This document shows, in pieces, positions 20,346-30,089 of a stretch of 64,000 nucleotides of DNA (its first letter is position 1; each line of letters begins with the position of its first letter). The notes beneath the pieces were generated by a model. That model had not been told where the DNA came from and did no database searches. It saw only the letters and a program-made list of their open reading frames with translations. Location: the NCBI RefSeq assembly GCF_007845675.1, contig NZ_VOBR01000013.1, positions 182,908 to 246,907 of the forward strand, given 5' to 3'. A program made the position numbers and the translations under genes. This DNA is from Lentzea tibetensis. GTDB lineage: Bacteria > Actinomycetota > Actinomycetes > Mycobacteriales > Pseudonocardiaceae.

Positions 20346-22235
20346 CTAGTCCCGCTTCAGCGCGTTGGTGAGACCGGCGACCACCGCCGTCGTCAGCACC
20401 CAGCCCGCCGCGATCAACGCCCACGAGCACCACTGCGCCGGACCTTGCACGACCCAGGCCTTCTGCTGGCCCAAGTCCACGATCGGCAGCATCACGTCCA
20501 GCGCGTACACGAACGGGTTGAACGCCTCCACGACCGGAGCGGTCGCCGTCGGCGTGGTGTTCGCGTACACCGCGGTGCCTGCGCCCAGCAGCGCCAGCAG
20601 CCACGCCCCGGCGAGCATGGGGCGGTAGCCGTAGCCGACCACCAGGTACAGCAACCAGTTCCACGCCCTGCCGAACGGACCGAACTCGGCGCGCCGGTCC
20701 CACTGCTTGGCGATGTTGACCTTGCGGGTGAAGTTCAGCCGCCCGGCGCGCTTGTACGCGGCGGCGAGGGTGTCGTAGAGGCCCGGTGTGTAGCCCTCGG
20801 GGTGGCGGTGCAGCCACCCGACGCGGTGCTTCACCGGTGCGTGGTCGTGCTCGAGCAGGTCGTAGGTGAAGCCGCGCAGCCACACCTTCTCCGGCCACGT
20901 CTCCGGGTCGTCCTCGAAGCTGCCGACGGTCGCGTCGGTCAGGTCGAGCTCGTCGATCGCCTTTGCGGGCCGGAACCGCAGGGTCGTCGCGCGCGCACCG
21001 TCGAGCCCCACCTTCGTCATCGTCGCCTTGGTGAAGGTCAGCCTGCCGCCGACGTGCGCGTCGGGCAGCGCCACCTCGTCCGCGAACTCGCCACGGAACG
21101 CCGCGTCCTGCCCGACGCGGAGCCCGCGCGCCCACACGCGTCCCGCGGCCGTGCCCGAGCACCAGAAGTCCCGCTCGACCACGAGCACGTCCGCCGACAG
21201 CTCGCCGATCCGCACGTCGGTGAGCAGGACGTGGCCGCGCACGAGCGCGCTGTCCAGCCGCACGCCGCCCGTGACCTCACAGCGCTGCAGCGAGAGGTGC
21301 TGGTCGACGGTCGCCGACTGGACGTCGAGCGCGTCGTCGCCGAGGTTCGACAGCCGGGCGTCCGGGAAGCGCAGCGTGCCCTTGATGTGGCCACTGGCGA
21401 GCCGCAGCTTGCCGTGCGCGGTGAGCCGGGTGAAGTCGGCGTGCCTGCCGACGGAGATCGAGTCCGCCGCCAGGGCGACGTCGACGGGGCACGACAGGGT
21501 GGCGTCGATGAACACGAGGTTGGTGCCGATCCGCGCGTTGCTGAGCACGACCTGGCCGCGTGCGGTGAAGCCCCTTTTGAAATGGGCCGCGCCACCGACG
21601 ACCAGCCCGGCCGCCGTGAGTCCGTCCGCCAGCTTTGCGCCGTCGAACCCTGCGTCGCCACTGATGCTGGCACTCATTAGCGATACCCCGCCGGTCGCCT
21701 TAAGACCGTTGCAGTTCAGGCCGCCGACTTCGAGGCGGTCGGCCGTCAGTGCGGGGCGTCTGGGGTTGAACAGCCGTACCCCAGGCAAGTGCAGTTCGCC
21801 CTTGATATGGGCTGCACGCAAGCTGAACCAGCCAACCGACGTGAGGCCGAGGCCGTACACGTCCTGGGCGACTTCTATGCCGTTCGCTACGAGCGTGTGT
21901 CCATTCACATTGGACAGCCGAGCACCGCTGAGCAGCAGGCAGCCGTCCACCCGTGCGCCGATGAGCGACACTTCCGTGCCGGCGGTGACCACGTCGCGCA
22001 GGTCGACGTCGTCCCTGGTGCGCAACTGCTTCGCGTCCAGGCCCCACAGGTGTGAGCCGGACAGGTCGACGTGGGGGATCTCGGCGCGCCGGAGGTTGAT
22101 CTCCTCCTCCACGTAGCAGTTCCGGAGGATCAACGGGTGGCTCAGCCGCTGCCCCTCGAGGTCGAGCACACCCGCGATCCGCGCGTCCTCGACGTGGATC
22201 GGGTCAGCCAGGTCCTCAGCGCGAATGATGCGCAA
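20346..22235 (-). CDS. membrane protein with a long beta-helix-like repeat domain
   Basis: A 629-residue protein. About residues 1-450 consist of irregular 18-24-residue repeats alternating short strands ([38 protein letters not shown]), like pentapeptide/beta-helix proteins. The last 130 residues hold three hydrophobic segments ([48 protein letters not shown]). Similar actinobacterial genes are often labelled membrane-associated oxidoreductase, but I see no cofactor motif, so I do not assert an enzyme. The TTG at 22235 follows AGGGAG by five bases. It is divergent from hisF. Confidence 0.72.
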   Translation of the reverse strand: MRIIRAEDLADPIHVEDARIAGVLDLEGQRLSHPLILRNCYVEEEINLRRAEIPHVDLSGSHLWGLDAKQLRTRDDVDLRDVVTAGTEVSLIGARVDGCLLLSGARLSNVNGHTLVANGIEVAQDVYGLGLTSVGWFSLRAAHIKGELHLPGVRLFNPRRPALTADRLEVGGLNCNGLKATGGVSLMSASISGDAGFDGAKLADGLTAAGLVVGGAAHFKRGFTARGQVVLSNARIGTNLVFIDATLSCPVDVALAADSISVGRHADFTRLTAHGKLRLASGHIKGTLRFPDARLSNLGDDALDVQSATVDQHLSLQRCEVTGGVRLDSALVRGHVLLTDVRIGELSADVLVVERDFWCSGTAAGRVWARGLRVGQDAAFRGEFADEVALPDAHVGGRLTFTKATMTKVGLDGARATTLRFRPAKAIDELDLTDATVGSFEDDPETWPEKVWLRGFTYDLLEHDHAPVKHRVGWLHRHPEGYTPGLYDTLAAAYKRAGRLNFTRKVNIAKQWDRRAEFGPFGRAWNWLLYLVVGYGYRPMLAGAWLLALLGAGTAVYANTTPTATAPVVEAFNPFVYALDVMLPIVDLGQQKAWVVQGPAQWCSWALIAAGWVLTTAVVAGLTNALKRD

Positions 22236-22248
22236 ATTCGCTCCCTAG

Positions 22249-22254
22249 TAGGCT
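22249..22254 (+). promoter_or_regulatory. -10 hexamer of a leaderless hisF promoter
   Basis: TAGGCT ends 7 nt before the hisF ATG. This lets hisFI be transcribed separately from hisA, from which it is divided by three minus-strand genes. Confidence 0.55.
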
Positions 22255-22261
22255 TTCCCGC

Positions 22262-23020
22262 ATGTCAGTCGCGGTCCGTGTCATCCCCTGTCTCGACGTC
22301 GACCGGGGCCGGGTGGTGAAGGGGATCAACTTCACCAACCTCGTCGACGCGGGCGACCCCGTCGAGCTTGCCAGGGTCTACGACGCCGAGGGGGCCGATG
22401 AGCTGACCTTCCTCGACGTGACCGCGAGCTCGGGCGACCGCGAGACGACCTACGACGTCGTCCGCCGCACCGCGGAGCAGGTGTTCATCCCGCTGACCGT
22501 CGGCGGCGGTGTGCGCAGCCCGGAGGACGTCAACAAGCTGCTGCGCTCGGGCGCGGACAAGGTCAGCCTGAACACGGCCGCGATCGCCCGCCCCGAGCTG
22601 CTCAAGGAGTGCTCGGAACGCTTCGGCGCGCAGTGCATCGTGCTGTCCGTGGACGCGCGCAGGCTGCCGGACGGCAAGAACTTCGAAGTCACCACGCACG
22701 GCGGCCGCACGGGTACGGGCATCGACGCGATCGAGTGGGCCGAACGCGGTCAGCAGCTGGGCGTCGGCGAGATCCTGCTCAACTCGATGGACGCCGACGG
22801 CACCAAGGCGGGCTTCGACCTCGAGCTGATCCGCAAGGTGCGCCAGGTCGTCGACGTGCCGCTGATCGCCAGCGGGGGAGCCGGTGCCGTCGCGCACTTC
22901 CCGCCCGCCGTCGAGGCCGGTGCGGACGCGGTGCTCGCGGCGAGCGTGTTCCACTTCGGACAGTTGCGCATCGGCGAGGTCAAGGACGGCCTGCGCGCCT
23001 CCGGCGTGGTGGTCAGGTGA
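22262..23020 (+). CDS. hisF: imidazole glycerol phosphate synthase, cyclase subunit HisF
   Basis: HisF uses ammonia from HisH to close the imidazole ring, giving imidazoleglycerol phosphate and AICAR. The 252-residue barrel has the N-terminal catalytic Asp in [15 protein letters not shown], the phosphate site [16 protein letters not shown], the second catalytic Asp in [11 protein letters not shown] and ASGGAG. The stop overlaps the GTG of the following membrane-protein gene. Confidence 0.97.
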   Translation: MSVAVRVIPCLDVDRGRVVKGINFTNLVDAGDPVELARVYDAEGADELTFLDVTASSGDRETTYDVVRRTAEQVFIPLTVGGGVRSPEDVNKLLRSGADKVSLNTAAIARPELLKECSERFGAQCIVLSVDARRLPDGKNFEVTTHGGRTGTGIDAIEWAERGQQLGVGEILLNSMDADGTKAGFDLELIRKVRQVVDVPLIASGGAGAVAHFPPAVEAGADAVLAASVFHFGQLRIGEVKDGLRASGVVVR

Positions 23021-23391
23021 TCCGCCGGACGGACACGCCCGTCGAGGTGCTGGTCTCCGCACTCGTCGCGGGCGGCGGCGCGCTGCTGTTCGTCATCGTC
23101 GCTTTGGTGCGGTGGCAGGTCGAGGGCGGGGCGGACGTGCTCAAGGCCCCGATCGCCATCGGACTCCTCGAGCTGCTCGTCGGTGCCGGCCTGATGCTCC
23201 GGATCAGGATCGCGCACAAGGTCGCCATGGGCGTGTTCGTCCTCGTCGGCCTGCTGCACCTGCTGATCGTGCTCGCCGACGGCCCGGTGTGGGCTCGGGT
23301 CGTCTCCGGCGTGCTGTCCGGGGTGCACGTCTACGGCGTCGTGCTGCTCAACACCGGCCCCGCCCGCAACTACCTGGGAGGACCCCGTTGA
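23017..23391 (+). CDS. four-helix membrane protein between hisF and hisI
   Basis: A 124-residue protein with about four hydrophobic segments ([73 protein letters not shown]). The GTG overlaps the hisF stop (GTGA), and its own stop overlaps the TTG of hisI, so it is locked into a hisF-X-hisI operon. I recognise no family or function. Confidence 0.78.
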   Translation: MIRRTDTPVEVLVSALVAGGGALLFVIVALVRWQVEGGADVLKAPIAIGLLELLVGAGLMLRIRIAHKVAMGVFVLVGLLHLLIVLADGPVWARVVSGVLSGVHVYGVVLLNTGPARNYLGGPR

Positions 23392-23744
23392 CCAGCCCGC
23401 TCGACCCGACCGTCGCCTCACGGCTCAAGCGCACCGCCGACGGACTCGTGTGCGCGGTCGCGCAGCAGCACGACACCGGTGAGGTGCTGATGGTGGCGTG
23501 GATGGACGACGAGGCGCTGCACCGCACGCTCACCACGCGCCGCGCGACCTACTACTCGCGCAGCCGTCAGCAGCTGTGGGTCAAGGGCGAGACCTCCGGG
23601 CACACCCAGTACGTCCACGAGGTGCGCCTCGACTGCGACGGCGACACGTTGCTGCTGAAGGTCGACCAGGTGGGCGCCGCGTGCCACACGGGCGACCGCA
23701 CGTGCTTCGACGAGACCGTGCTGCTCACGCCAGCGGCCCGGTGA
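23388..23744 (+). CDS. hisI: phosphoribosyl-AMP cyclohydrolase HisI
   Basis: HisI opens the adenine ring of phosphoribosyl-AMP, step three of histidine synthesis. The 118-residue monofunctional form has [40 protein letters not shown], and zinc-ligand cysteines in RLDCDGD and in [10 protein letters not shown]. The TTG start overlaps the previous stop (TTGA) and is served by GGGAGG eight bases upstream. HisE is not fused and not in the window. Its end overlaps the convergent TetR gene by 20 bp. Confidence 0.95.
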   Translation: MTSPLDPTVASRLKRTADGLVCAVAQQHDTGEVLMVAWMDDEALHRTLTTRRATYYSRSRQQLWVKGETSGHTQYVHEVRLDCDGDTLLLKVDQVGAACHTGDRTCFDETVLLTPAAR

Positions 23745-24327
23745 GGTAGCGCTGCATGGTCGGACCGATCATGCCGACCAGCGTCTCCACCGGCGTGGAC
23801 GCGAGCGGTTCGAAGTGGACGACGTACCGCACCATCCCGAGCCCCACCATCTGCGTGGCGCAGACCGTCGCCCGCAGCTCGGACTGGTCGAGTCCGAGCT
23901 CGGTGGTGATCTGCTTGAAGATCGTGTTGAGGAAGACCTCGCGCAACACCTTGGCGACGCCCTCGTGCGACGTGACGCTGCGGATGAGCGCGACGAACTG
24001 CCCGCCACCGGTGGCGTCCCAGATCGTCAGGAAAGTGCGCACGATCCGGTACCCGATCTCGTCGGCCGGACCGTCGAGCAACCGTCTGACCAGCTCGTTC
24101 GGGTCGATCGGCACCTGGAGGACGGCCTGCGCGAACAGGCCTTCCTTGCTGCCGAACCAGTGGTTCACCATGGCCGCGTCGACGCCGGCGCGACTCGCGA
24201 TCATCCGCACCGTCGCGCCGTCGAAACCGCGCTCGACGAACACCTCGCGGGCGGCCGCGAGCAACGCCGACTTGGTGTCCTCGCCCGCCGCGCGCCGTCC
24301 TCTACGCTTCTGAGTGCCCTGGTCCAC
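23725..24327 (-). CDS. TetR/AcrR-family transcriptional regulator
   Basis: A 200-residue repressor. The N-terminal helix-turn-helix reads [41 protein letters not shown] (shown here only to place it at about residues 25-65). The C-terminal ligand domain carries no assignable ligand. The GTG start follows a basic segment KRRGRRAAG. It is divergent from trpE with 47 bp between the starts, and the palindrome in that gap is a likely operator for both genes. Confidence 0.92.
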   Translation of the reverse strand: MDQGTQKRRGRRAAGEDTKSALLAAAREVFVERGFDGATVRMIASRAGVDAAMVNHWFGSKEGLFAQAVLQVPIDPNELVRRLLDGPADEIGYRIVRTFLTIWDATGGGQFVALIRSVTSHEGVAKVLREVFLNTIFKQITTELGLDQSELRATVCATQMVGLGMVRYVVHFEPLASTPVETLVGMIGPTMQRYLTGPLA

Positions 24328-24338
24328 GCCCTCTAGTT

Positions 24339-24354
24339 TTCAACAGATGTTGAA
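24339..24354. promoter_or_regulatory. candidate TetR operator in the tetR-trpE gap
   Basis: Perfect 16-bp palindrome TTCAACA-GA-TGTTGAA, 11 bp from the TetR start and 20 bp from the trpE start. A second imperfect repeat (TGTGC...GCACA) lies at 24356-24374. Size and placement fit TetR autoregulation, and occupancy would also block trpE. Confidence 0.6.
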
Positions 24355-24374
24355 TATGTGCAACAATTGCGCAC

Positions 24375-25913
24375 ATGGTGAGCGTCATCGGAGCGGTGGC
24401 AAAATCAGGTCTCGGGGCGGTCAGCCCCACGCGCGAGGAGTTCCGCGAGCTCGCGGCGAACCGGCGCGTCATCCCGGTCGTGCGCAGGTTGCTCGCGGAC
24501 GCGGAGACGCCCGTCGGGCTCTACCGCAAACTGGCCGCGGACCGGCCGGGCACGTTCCTCTTCGAGTCGGCTGAGAACGGCCGTTCGTGGTCGCGCTGGT
24601 CGTTCATCGGCGTGCGCAGCTCGGCGGCGCTCACCGCGACCGGCGGCGACGCGTTCTGGACCGGTACCCGCCCGGTCGGGCTGCCGGACGGCGGCGACCC
24701 GCTGCACGTGCTGCGCGAGACCATCGAGGTGCTGCGCACGGATCCGTTGCCCGGCCTCCCGCCGCTGACCGGCGGCATGGTCGGCTACATCGGCTACGAC
24801 GCGGTGCGCAGGCTGGAGCGGCTGCCCGAGCTCGCCGAGGACGACCTCAAGGTGCCCGAGCTCGTCATGCTCTTCGCGACCGACCTCGCGGCGCTCGACC
24901 ACCACGAGGGCACCGTCACGCTGATCGCGAACGCGGTCAACTGGGACGACTCGCCGGAGCGCGTGGACGCGGCGTACGACGACGCGGTCGCGCGGCTCGA
25001 CGCGATGACCTACGACCTGCACACGCCGACGCCGCCCACCGCGGCCGTGTTCTCCCGGCCCAAGCCGGAGTTCGTGCGCAGACGCAGCCAGGAGGACCAC
25101 TTCGCGGCCGTCGAGAAGGCCAAGGAGGCCATCCGGGCGGGCGAGGCGTTCCAGGTCGTCGTGTCACAGCGCTTCGAGATGCAGACGACCGCGGACGCGC
25201 TCGACATCTACCGGGTGCTGCGGACGTCCAACCCGAGCCCGTACATGTACCTGCTGCGCCTCGACGACTTCGACATCGTCGGCTGCAGCCCCGAGTCGCT
25301 GGTGACCGTCCGCGACGGCAAGGCCACGACTCACCCGATCGCGGGAACACGGTGGCGCTCGCTCGATCCCGACGAGGACGCGTTGCTGGAGAAGGACCTC
25401 CTCGCCGACCACAAGGAACGCGCGGAGCACCTGATGCTGGTCGACCTCGGCCGCAACGACCTCGGCCGGGTGTGCAAGCCCGGCTCGGTGCACGTCGTCG
25501 ACTTCTTCAAGGTCGAGCGGTACAGCCACGTCATGCACATCGTGTCCACGGTGACCGGTGAGCTGGCCGAGGGGAAGACGGCGTTCGACGCGGTCGCCGC
25601 CTGCTTCCCGGCGGGCACGCTCTCCGGTGCGCCGAAGCCGCGCGCGATGGAGCTCATCGAGGAGCTGGAGCCCACCCGGCGCGGCCTGTACGGCGGCGTC
25701 GTCGGGTACTTCGACTTCGCGGGTGACGCGGACACGGCCATCGCGATCCGGACCGCACTGGTGCGCCAGGGAACCGCGTACGTGCAGGCGGGCGGCGGCA
25801 TCGTGGCGGACTCGGACCCGCAGGCGGAGGACAACGAGTGCCTCAACAAGGCGGGCGCCGTGCTCGCCGCGATCGCGACCGCCCAGACGATGGCGCCCGC
25901 CGTTGACCGGTAG
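24375..25913 (+). CDS. trpE: anthranilate synthase component I TrpE
   Basis: TrpE makes anthranilate from chorismate with ammonia from TrpG, the committed step of tryptophan synthesis. The 512-residue product has the N-terminal domain with [18 protein letters not shown] (feedback-site LLES-like region), and the chorismate-binding domain with [51 protein letters not shown] and YVQAGGGIV. No leader peptide rich in Trp codons fits the 47-bp upstream gap, so attenuation is unlikely; control by the adjacent TetR is more plausible. Confidence 0.96.
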   Translation: MVSVIGAVAKSGLGAVSPTREEFRELAANRRVIPVVRRLLADAETPVGLYRKLAADRPGTFLFESAENGRSWSRWSFIGVRSSAALTATGGDAFWTGTRPVGLPDGGDPLHVLRETIEVLRTDPLPGLPPLTGGMVGYIGYDAVRRLERLPELAEDDLKVPELVMLFATDLAALDHHEGTVTLIANAVNWDDSPERVDAAYDDAVARLDAMTYDLHTPTPPTAAVFSRPKPEFVRRRSQEDHFAAVEKAKEAIRAGEAFQVVVSQRFEMQTTADALDIYRVLRTSNPSPYMYLLRLDDFDIVGCSPESLVTVRDGKATTHPIAGTRWRSLDPDEDALLEKDLLADHKERAEHLMLVDLGRNDLGRVCKPGSVHVVDFFKVERYSHVMHIVSTVTGELAEGKTAFDAVAACFPAGTLSGAPKPRAMELIEELEPTRRGLYGGVVGYFDFAGDADTAIAIRTALVRQGTAYVQAGGGIVADSDPQAEDNECLNKAGAVLAAIATAQTMAPAVDR

Positions 25914-26292
25914 ACGTCCACTGTGGACCGTTCTCGTCCTGCTGCTGCTCGCGGCAGCAGGGCAGTGGGCGGCTTCGCAGATCCCGTTCGCGTTGTTCTG
26001 CCTCGCGTCGGTCGCCGCGCTCGTCGCGCTCAGCGGGTGGCCGCGGCGCGTGCTCGGCGTCGTGCTCATCGGCACGTCGGCCGTCGCGGCGCCCGGCTGG
26101 CACGCGTTCGCCATCGCCAGCGGCGTGTGCCTGCTCGTCTCCGGTGTGATTCTGGCGTGGCTCGGGCACCGCATGCCACGGTTCGGCATGGGCGGCCAGC
26201 AGGCGCCCGCACCGGACCCGGAACGCGACATGTGGAGCGCGCTGGAACGAGGAGAAGACCCGACGGAATCACGCGGCCACACGAACGAGTGA
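25903..26292 (+). CDS. Trp-region conserved membrane protein (Trp_oprn_chp family)
   Basis: A 129-residue membrane protein with three or four hydrophobic segments ([64 protein letters not shown]) and an acidic cytoplasmic tail with [14 protein letters not shown] membrane protein of this type commonly lies between trpE and trpC in actinobacteria; its role is unknown. A TTG at 25903, overlapping the trpE end by 11 bp, is the only plausible start near the first helix. Confidence 0.82.
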   Translation: MTGRRPLWTVLVLLLLAAAGQWAASQIPFALFCLASVAALVALSGWPRRVLGVVLIGTSAVAAPGWHAFAIASGVCLLVSGVILAWLGHRMPRFGMGGQQAPAPDPERDMWSALERGEDPTESRGHTNE

Positions 26293-26356
26293 AGATCGTT
26301 CGCGCACGTTCGCGCACGTGGGCCGTTGAGGACCTTGCGGAGCTGCGCTGATTCGG

Positions 26357-26397
26357 AACCCCCGGTGGCAGAGGCGTTACTCCTGCGGGGTTAGCAT
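26357..26397 (+). promoter_or_regulatory. possible internal promoter and hairpin before trpC
   Basis: In the 132-bp gap before trpC, AACCCC (26357-26362) and GGGGTT (26387-26392) can pair around a 24-nt loop, and a TAGCAT hexamer sits at 26392-26397. This could be an internal trp promoter or a weak attenuating stem. A tandem GTTCGCGCAC repeat lies just upstream. The evidence is weak. Confidence 0.3.
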
Positions 26398-26424
26398 CCT
26401 TCAAGCGGGAAGGGGAGCAAAACT

Positions 26425-27234
26425 GTGACGGTTCTCGAATCGATCCTCGAGGGTGTGCGTGAGGATCTCGCCGCTCGCGAGGCGCAGTTGTCCTTCGACG
26501 CCGTCAAGGAGCAGGCGACCAAGGTGTCGCCGCCGCTCGACGTGCTGTCGGTTCTGCGTGCGCCGAGCGTGGGTGTCATCGCCGAGGTGAAGCGGCGCAG
26601 CCCGTCGAAGGGGCAACTGGCGGACATCCCGGAGCCCGCCGAGCTGGCGGCGCAGTACGAGGCGGGCGGCGCGCAGGTCATCAGCGTGCTGACCGAGCAG
26701 CGGCGCTTCGGCGGTTCGCTCGCCGACCTCGACGCGGTGCGCGCGAAGGTGAAGATCCCCTTGCTGCGCAAGGACTTCATCGTCAGCCCGTACCAGGTGC
26801 ACGAGGCCAGGCTGCACGGCGCGGACATGGTGCTGCTGATCGTGGCGGCGCTGGAGCAGAACGCGCTGGTGGCGTTGCTGGACCGGGTGGAGTCGCTCGG
26901 CATGACGGCACTCGTCGAGGTGCACACCGCCGAGGAGGCGGACCGCGCGCTCGAGGCGGGCGCGAGCGTCATCGGAGTGAACGCGCGCAATCTGCACACG
27001 CTCGAGGTCGATAAAGACGTTTTCGGCCGGATCGCGCCTGGACTACCCTTCGAGACGATCAAGATCGCCGAGTCGGGTGTCTCCGGTCCGGGCGACCTGA
27101 TGGCTTACGCCGGTGCCGGTGCCGACGCGGTGCTGGTCGGCGAGAGCCTGGTGACCAGCGGTGATCCCAAGGCAGCGGTGAACAAGCTGGTGACCGCCGG
27201 TTCGCATCCGGCGTGTCCCCGGCCCAGCAGGTAA
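26425..27234 (+). CDS. trpC: indole-3-glycerol-phosphate synthase TrpC
   Basis: TrpC closes the indole ring from CdRP. The 269-residue barrel has [13 protein letters not shown] (catalytic Glu/Lys), [52 protein letters not shown] and IAESGVS. The GTG start is served by AGGGGAG nine bases upstream. trpF is not fused to it, in contrast to enteric bacteria. Confidence 0.96.
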   Translation: MTVLESILEGVREDLAAREAQLSFDAVKEQATKVSPPLDVLSVLRAPSVGVIAEVKRRSPSKGQLADIPEPAELAAQYEAGGAQVISVLTEQRRFGGSLADLDAVRAKVKIPLLRKDFIVSPYQVHEARLHGADMVLLIVAALEQNALVALLDRVESLGMTALVEVHTAEEADRALEAGASVIGVNARNLHTLEVDKDVFGRIAPGLPFETIKIAESGVSGPGDLMAYAGAGADAVLVGESLVTSGDPKAAVNKLVTAGSHPACPRPSR

Positions 27235-27246
27235 GAGAGGTTTGCG

Positions 27247-28500
27247 GTGTCTTCGACGCAGTCGAGCAGGGGCGCATCGCAGTTCACGCCCACACAGCAC
27301 GATCCCGATGCGCGTGGGCACTTCGGCCCCTGGGGCGGCCGGTTCATGCCGGAGGCGTTGATCGCCGCGGTGGACGAGCTGGCCGCCGAGTACGAGAAGG
27401 CGCGCGTCGACCCGGCGTTCCTCGACGAGTTCGCCCGGCTGCTCAAGGACTACGCGGGCCGCCCGTCGCTGCTGACCGAGGCGCCGAAGTTCGGCGAGCA
27501 CGCCGGTGGCGCGCGGATCTTCCTCAAGCGCGAGGACCTGAACCACACCGGTTCGCACAAGATCAACAACGTGCTGGGTCAGGCGCTGCTCACCAAGCGC
27601 ATGGGCAAGCAGCGGGTCATCGCGGAGACCGGCGCTGGCCAGCACGGCGTCGCGACCGCGACCGCGTGCGCACTGCTCGGCCTCGACTGCGTGATCTACA
27701 TGGGCGAGGTCGACACCGAGCGCCAGGCGCTGAACGTCGCGCGCATGAAGCTGCTCGGCGCCGAGGTCATCCCGGTGAAGACCGGCTCGCGCACGTTGAA
27801 GGACGCCATCAACGAGGCGTTGCGCGACTGGGTCGCGAACGTCGACGGCACGCACTACCTGCTCGGCACCGCGGCCGGGCCGCACCCGTTCCCGTTGCTG
27901 GTGCGCGACTTCCACCGCGTCATCGGCATCGAGGCGCGCGAGCAGATCCTGGCGAAGGCCGAGCGCCTGCCGGACGCGGTCGTCGCGTGCGTCGGCGGCG
28001 GCTCGAACGCGATCGGCATCTTCCACGGCTTCATCGACGACCCGTCGGTGCGGCTGGTGGGCGTCGAGCCCGGTGGTGACGGGCTGGACAGTGGTCGCCA
28101 CGGCGCCACGCTCACCGCGGGCACGCCCGGTTCGCTGCACGGCGCGATGTCGTACGTGATGCAGGACGAGGACGGCCAGATCACCGAGGCGCACTCGATC
28201 TCGGCGGGTCTGGACTACCCCGGCGTCGGCCCCGAGCACTCGCACCTGAAGGACATCGGCCGCGCCGAGTACTTCCCGGTGACCGACGCGGAGGCGATGG
28301 ACGCGTTCGCGCTCCTCGCGCGCACCGAAGGCATCATCCCGGCGATCGAGTCCGCGCACGCGCTGGCCGGTGCCATCAAGCTCGGCCAGTCGCTGGGCTC
28401 CGAGGCCCTGTTGCTGGTCAACCTGTCCGGCCGGGGTGACAAGGACATGGGCACGGCCGTCGAGTGGTTCGGCTTCGACAAGACTGGGGAAACGTCATGA
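27247..28500 (+). CDS. trpB: tryptophan synthase beta chain TrpB
   Basis: TrpB condenses indole with serine. The 417-residue product shows [15 protein letters not shown], the PLP-lysine segment [27 protein letters not shown], the phosphate-binding [10 protein letters not shown] and [17 protein letters not shown] precedes the GTG. Its stop overlaps the trpA ATG (ATGA), typical of the alpha2beta2 complex partners. Confidence 0.97.
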   Translation: MSSTQSSRGASQFTPTQHDPDARGHFGPWGGRFMPEALIAAVDELAAEYEKARVDPAFLDEFARLLKDYAGRPSLLTEAPKFGEHAGGARIFLKREDLNHTGSHKINNVLGQALLTKRMGKQRVIAETGAGQHGVATATACALLGLDCVIYMGEVDTERQALNVARMKLLGAEVIPVKTGSRTLKDAINEALRDWVANVDGTHYLLGTAAGPHPFPLLVRDFHRVIGIEAREQILAKAERLPDAVVACVGGGSNAIGIFHGFIDDPSVRLVGVEPGGDGLDSGRHGATLTAGTPGSLHGAMSYVMQDEDGQITEAHSISAGLDYPGVGPEHSHLKDIGRAEYFPVTDAEAMDAFALLARTEGIIPAIESAHALAGAIKLGQSLGSEALLLVNLSGRGDKDMGTAVEWFGFDKTGETS

Positions 28501-29288
28501 GCCAGCTCGCACCCGTCTTCGAGCAGGCGCGGTCCGAGGGGCGCGCGGCGCTCATCGGCTACCTGCCGGCTGGTTTTCCCACGGTCTCCGGGTCCAAGGA
28601 CATGCTGCGGGCCATGGTCGAGTCCGGCTGCGACATCATCGAGGTCGGCCTGCCGTTCTCGGACCCGGTGATGGACGGCCCGACCATCCAGGTGGCGGCT
28701 GAGCAGGCGCTGCGGTCCGGCTTCCGGGTGCGCGACCTGTTCGACGTCGTGTCGTCGGTGGCATCGGCCGGCGGTCGCGCCGTGGTGATGACGTACTGGA
28801 ACCCGGTGCTGCGCTACGGCGTCGACGCGTTCGCACGCGACCTGGCCGCCGCGGGTGGGCTCGGGCTGATCACGCCGGACCTGGTGCCGGACGAGGCCGC
28901 CGACTGGATGGCCGCCTCCGACGCGCACGGGCTGGACCGGATCTTCCTGGTCGCGCCGTCGTCGACGGAGGAGCGGATCGACCTGACCGCGTCGTCCTCG
29001 CGCGGCTTCCTCTACGCGACGTCCGTGATGGGCGTGACCGGTGCGCGTGACGTGGTGTCCTCTGCAGCTCCCGAGTTGGTTCGCCGCGTGCGTGAGCACA
29101 CGTCGATTCCCGTCGGCGTGGGGCTGGGTGTGCGGTCGGGTGCGCAGGCTGCCGAGCTGGCGGCGTTCGCGGACGGCGTGATCGTGGGTTCCGCTTTCGT
29201 GACCGCAGCCGGTGAGGGTGAGCACGCCGTTCGCGCGTTGACCTCGGAGCTGGCGCAGGGTGTGCGGAGCGCGGTCACCCCGGCGTAG
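28497..29288 (+). CDS. trpA: tryptophan synthase alpha chain TrpA
   Basis: TrpA cleaves indole-3-glycerol phosphate to indole and G3P. The 263-residue barrel has [10 protein letters not shown], the catalytic Glu in [16 protein letters not shown], the Asp in [25 protein letters not shown] and VGVGLGVRS. The ATG at 28497 overlaps the trpB stop; the frame upstream is a shadow. It ends the trp gene run; lgt, its usual actinobacterial neighbour, comes 3.5 kb later. Confidence 0.97.
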   Translation: MSQLAPVFEQARSEGRAALIGYLPAGFPTVSGSKDMLRAMVESGCDIIEVGLPFSDPVMDGPTIQVAAEQALRSGFRVRDLFDVVSSVASAGGRAVVMTYWNPVLRYGVDAFARDLAAAGGLGLITPDLVPDEAADWMAASDAHGLDRIFLVAPSSTEERIDLTASSSRGFLYATSVMGVTGARDVVSSAAPELVRRVREHTSIPVGVGLGVRSGAQAAELAAFADGVIVGSAFVTAAGEGEHAVRALTSELAQGVRSAVTPA

Positions 29289-29446
29289 CCGTTCGAACGC
29301 CTGATCGAGTGAACCTCCGGGTCCATGGCGGACTCGGGGCCCGAAATTGTCGGTGCCTCCCGAGAGGCTGGCCTCATGCTCAAGCCAGCCATCCGCCCGG
29401 CATGCCACACTGGTTGTGATCGGGCAGTTTTCGGAGGTGATGCCCA

Positions 29447-30004
29447 GTGGCGGCTCCAGTCGAAACTGAGTACCTGCTGCCCAACCACAACGGGCCGTGG
29501 ACGCTCGACGACGTCCTCGCGCTGCCGGAGGACCACAGTCAACGCATCGAACTCATCGACGGGACGCTCATCGTGAGCCCGCTGGGGAGCGTTCGTCACC
29601 AGCGCCTGGTGGGTCGAGCCTTCGCGGCATTCGATCGCGACTGTCCGGCCGAGTTCGAGGCGACGGTCGAGATCAACGTGCGGCTGTCCGGTGGTCGCCT
29701 GCTGATTCCGGATTTCACCGTGATCAGGCCGGGTGCCGAGGGTGTCATGCTGCCGGTCGAGGACGTGTTGCTCGCCGGCGAGGTCCTTTCGCCGAGCACG
29801 CGCATCAACGACCTCGTGCTCAAACGCGAGTTGTACGCCGAAGCGGGTGTGCCGTTCTACCTGATGATCGATCCTCAGGGGCCGGTGGTCACGGCGACGC
29901 TGCTGGAGCTGCGGGGAGTCAAGTACGTCGAGGTCACGACCAGCGATGACGGTGTGCTGACCCTGGATCGGCCGTTCCCGGTGACGATTTCCCTGTCGGC
30001 ATAG
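29447..30004 (+). CDS. Uma2-family (DUF820) PD-(D/E)XK endonuclease-like protein
   Basis: A 185-residue protein with the Uma2 layout: WTLDDVLALPEDHSQRIELIDGTLIVSP at the N-terminus, then LLIPDFTVIRP with the catalytic Asp, EVLSPSTRINDLVLKRELYAEAGVPFYLMID carrying the E-x-K-like motif. The fold is a restriction-endonuclease-like core, but biological roles of the many actinobacterial Uma2 paralogues are unknown. A GGAGGTG precedes the GTG. It lies alone between trpA and the ABC transporter. Confidence 0.88.
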   Translation: MAAPVETEYLLPNHNGPWTLDDVLALPEDHSQRIELIDGTLIVSPLGSVRHQRLVGRAFAAFDRDCPAEFEATVEINVRLSGGRLLIPDFTVIRPGAEGVMLPVEDVLLAGEVLSPSTRINDLVLKRELYAEAGVPFYLMIDPQGPVVTATLLELRGVKYVEVTTSDDGVLTLDRPFPVTISLSA

Positions 30005-30089
30005 CGCATTAATTAATTACTTTCGTTATTTCCTTTGAAATGCGACCGCGCTATCCTGGCTTCATCATTCGTGCGACTCGGGGGATTCG
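30005..30089 (+). promoter_or_regulatory. AT-rich promoter region of the ABC transporter gene
   Basis: The first 40 bp (TTAATTAATTAC and following) are the most AT-rich stretch noticed in the window. TATCCT at 30051-30056 is a -10 candidate and GGGGGATT is the ribosome site before the TTG at 30090. CGCATT and AATGCG half-sites bracket the AT-rich part. Confidence 0.45.

Noticed and set aside
24328-24374. Trp leader-peptide attenuator for trpE
   Set aside because: The gap is 47 bp with no Trp codon run and no terminator/antiterminator pair.
26293-26424. T-box or riboswitch before trpC
   Set aside because: No T-box sequence or known aptamer core is present; only a 6-bp pairing and a TAGCAT hexamer.
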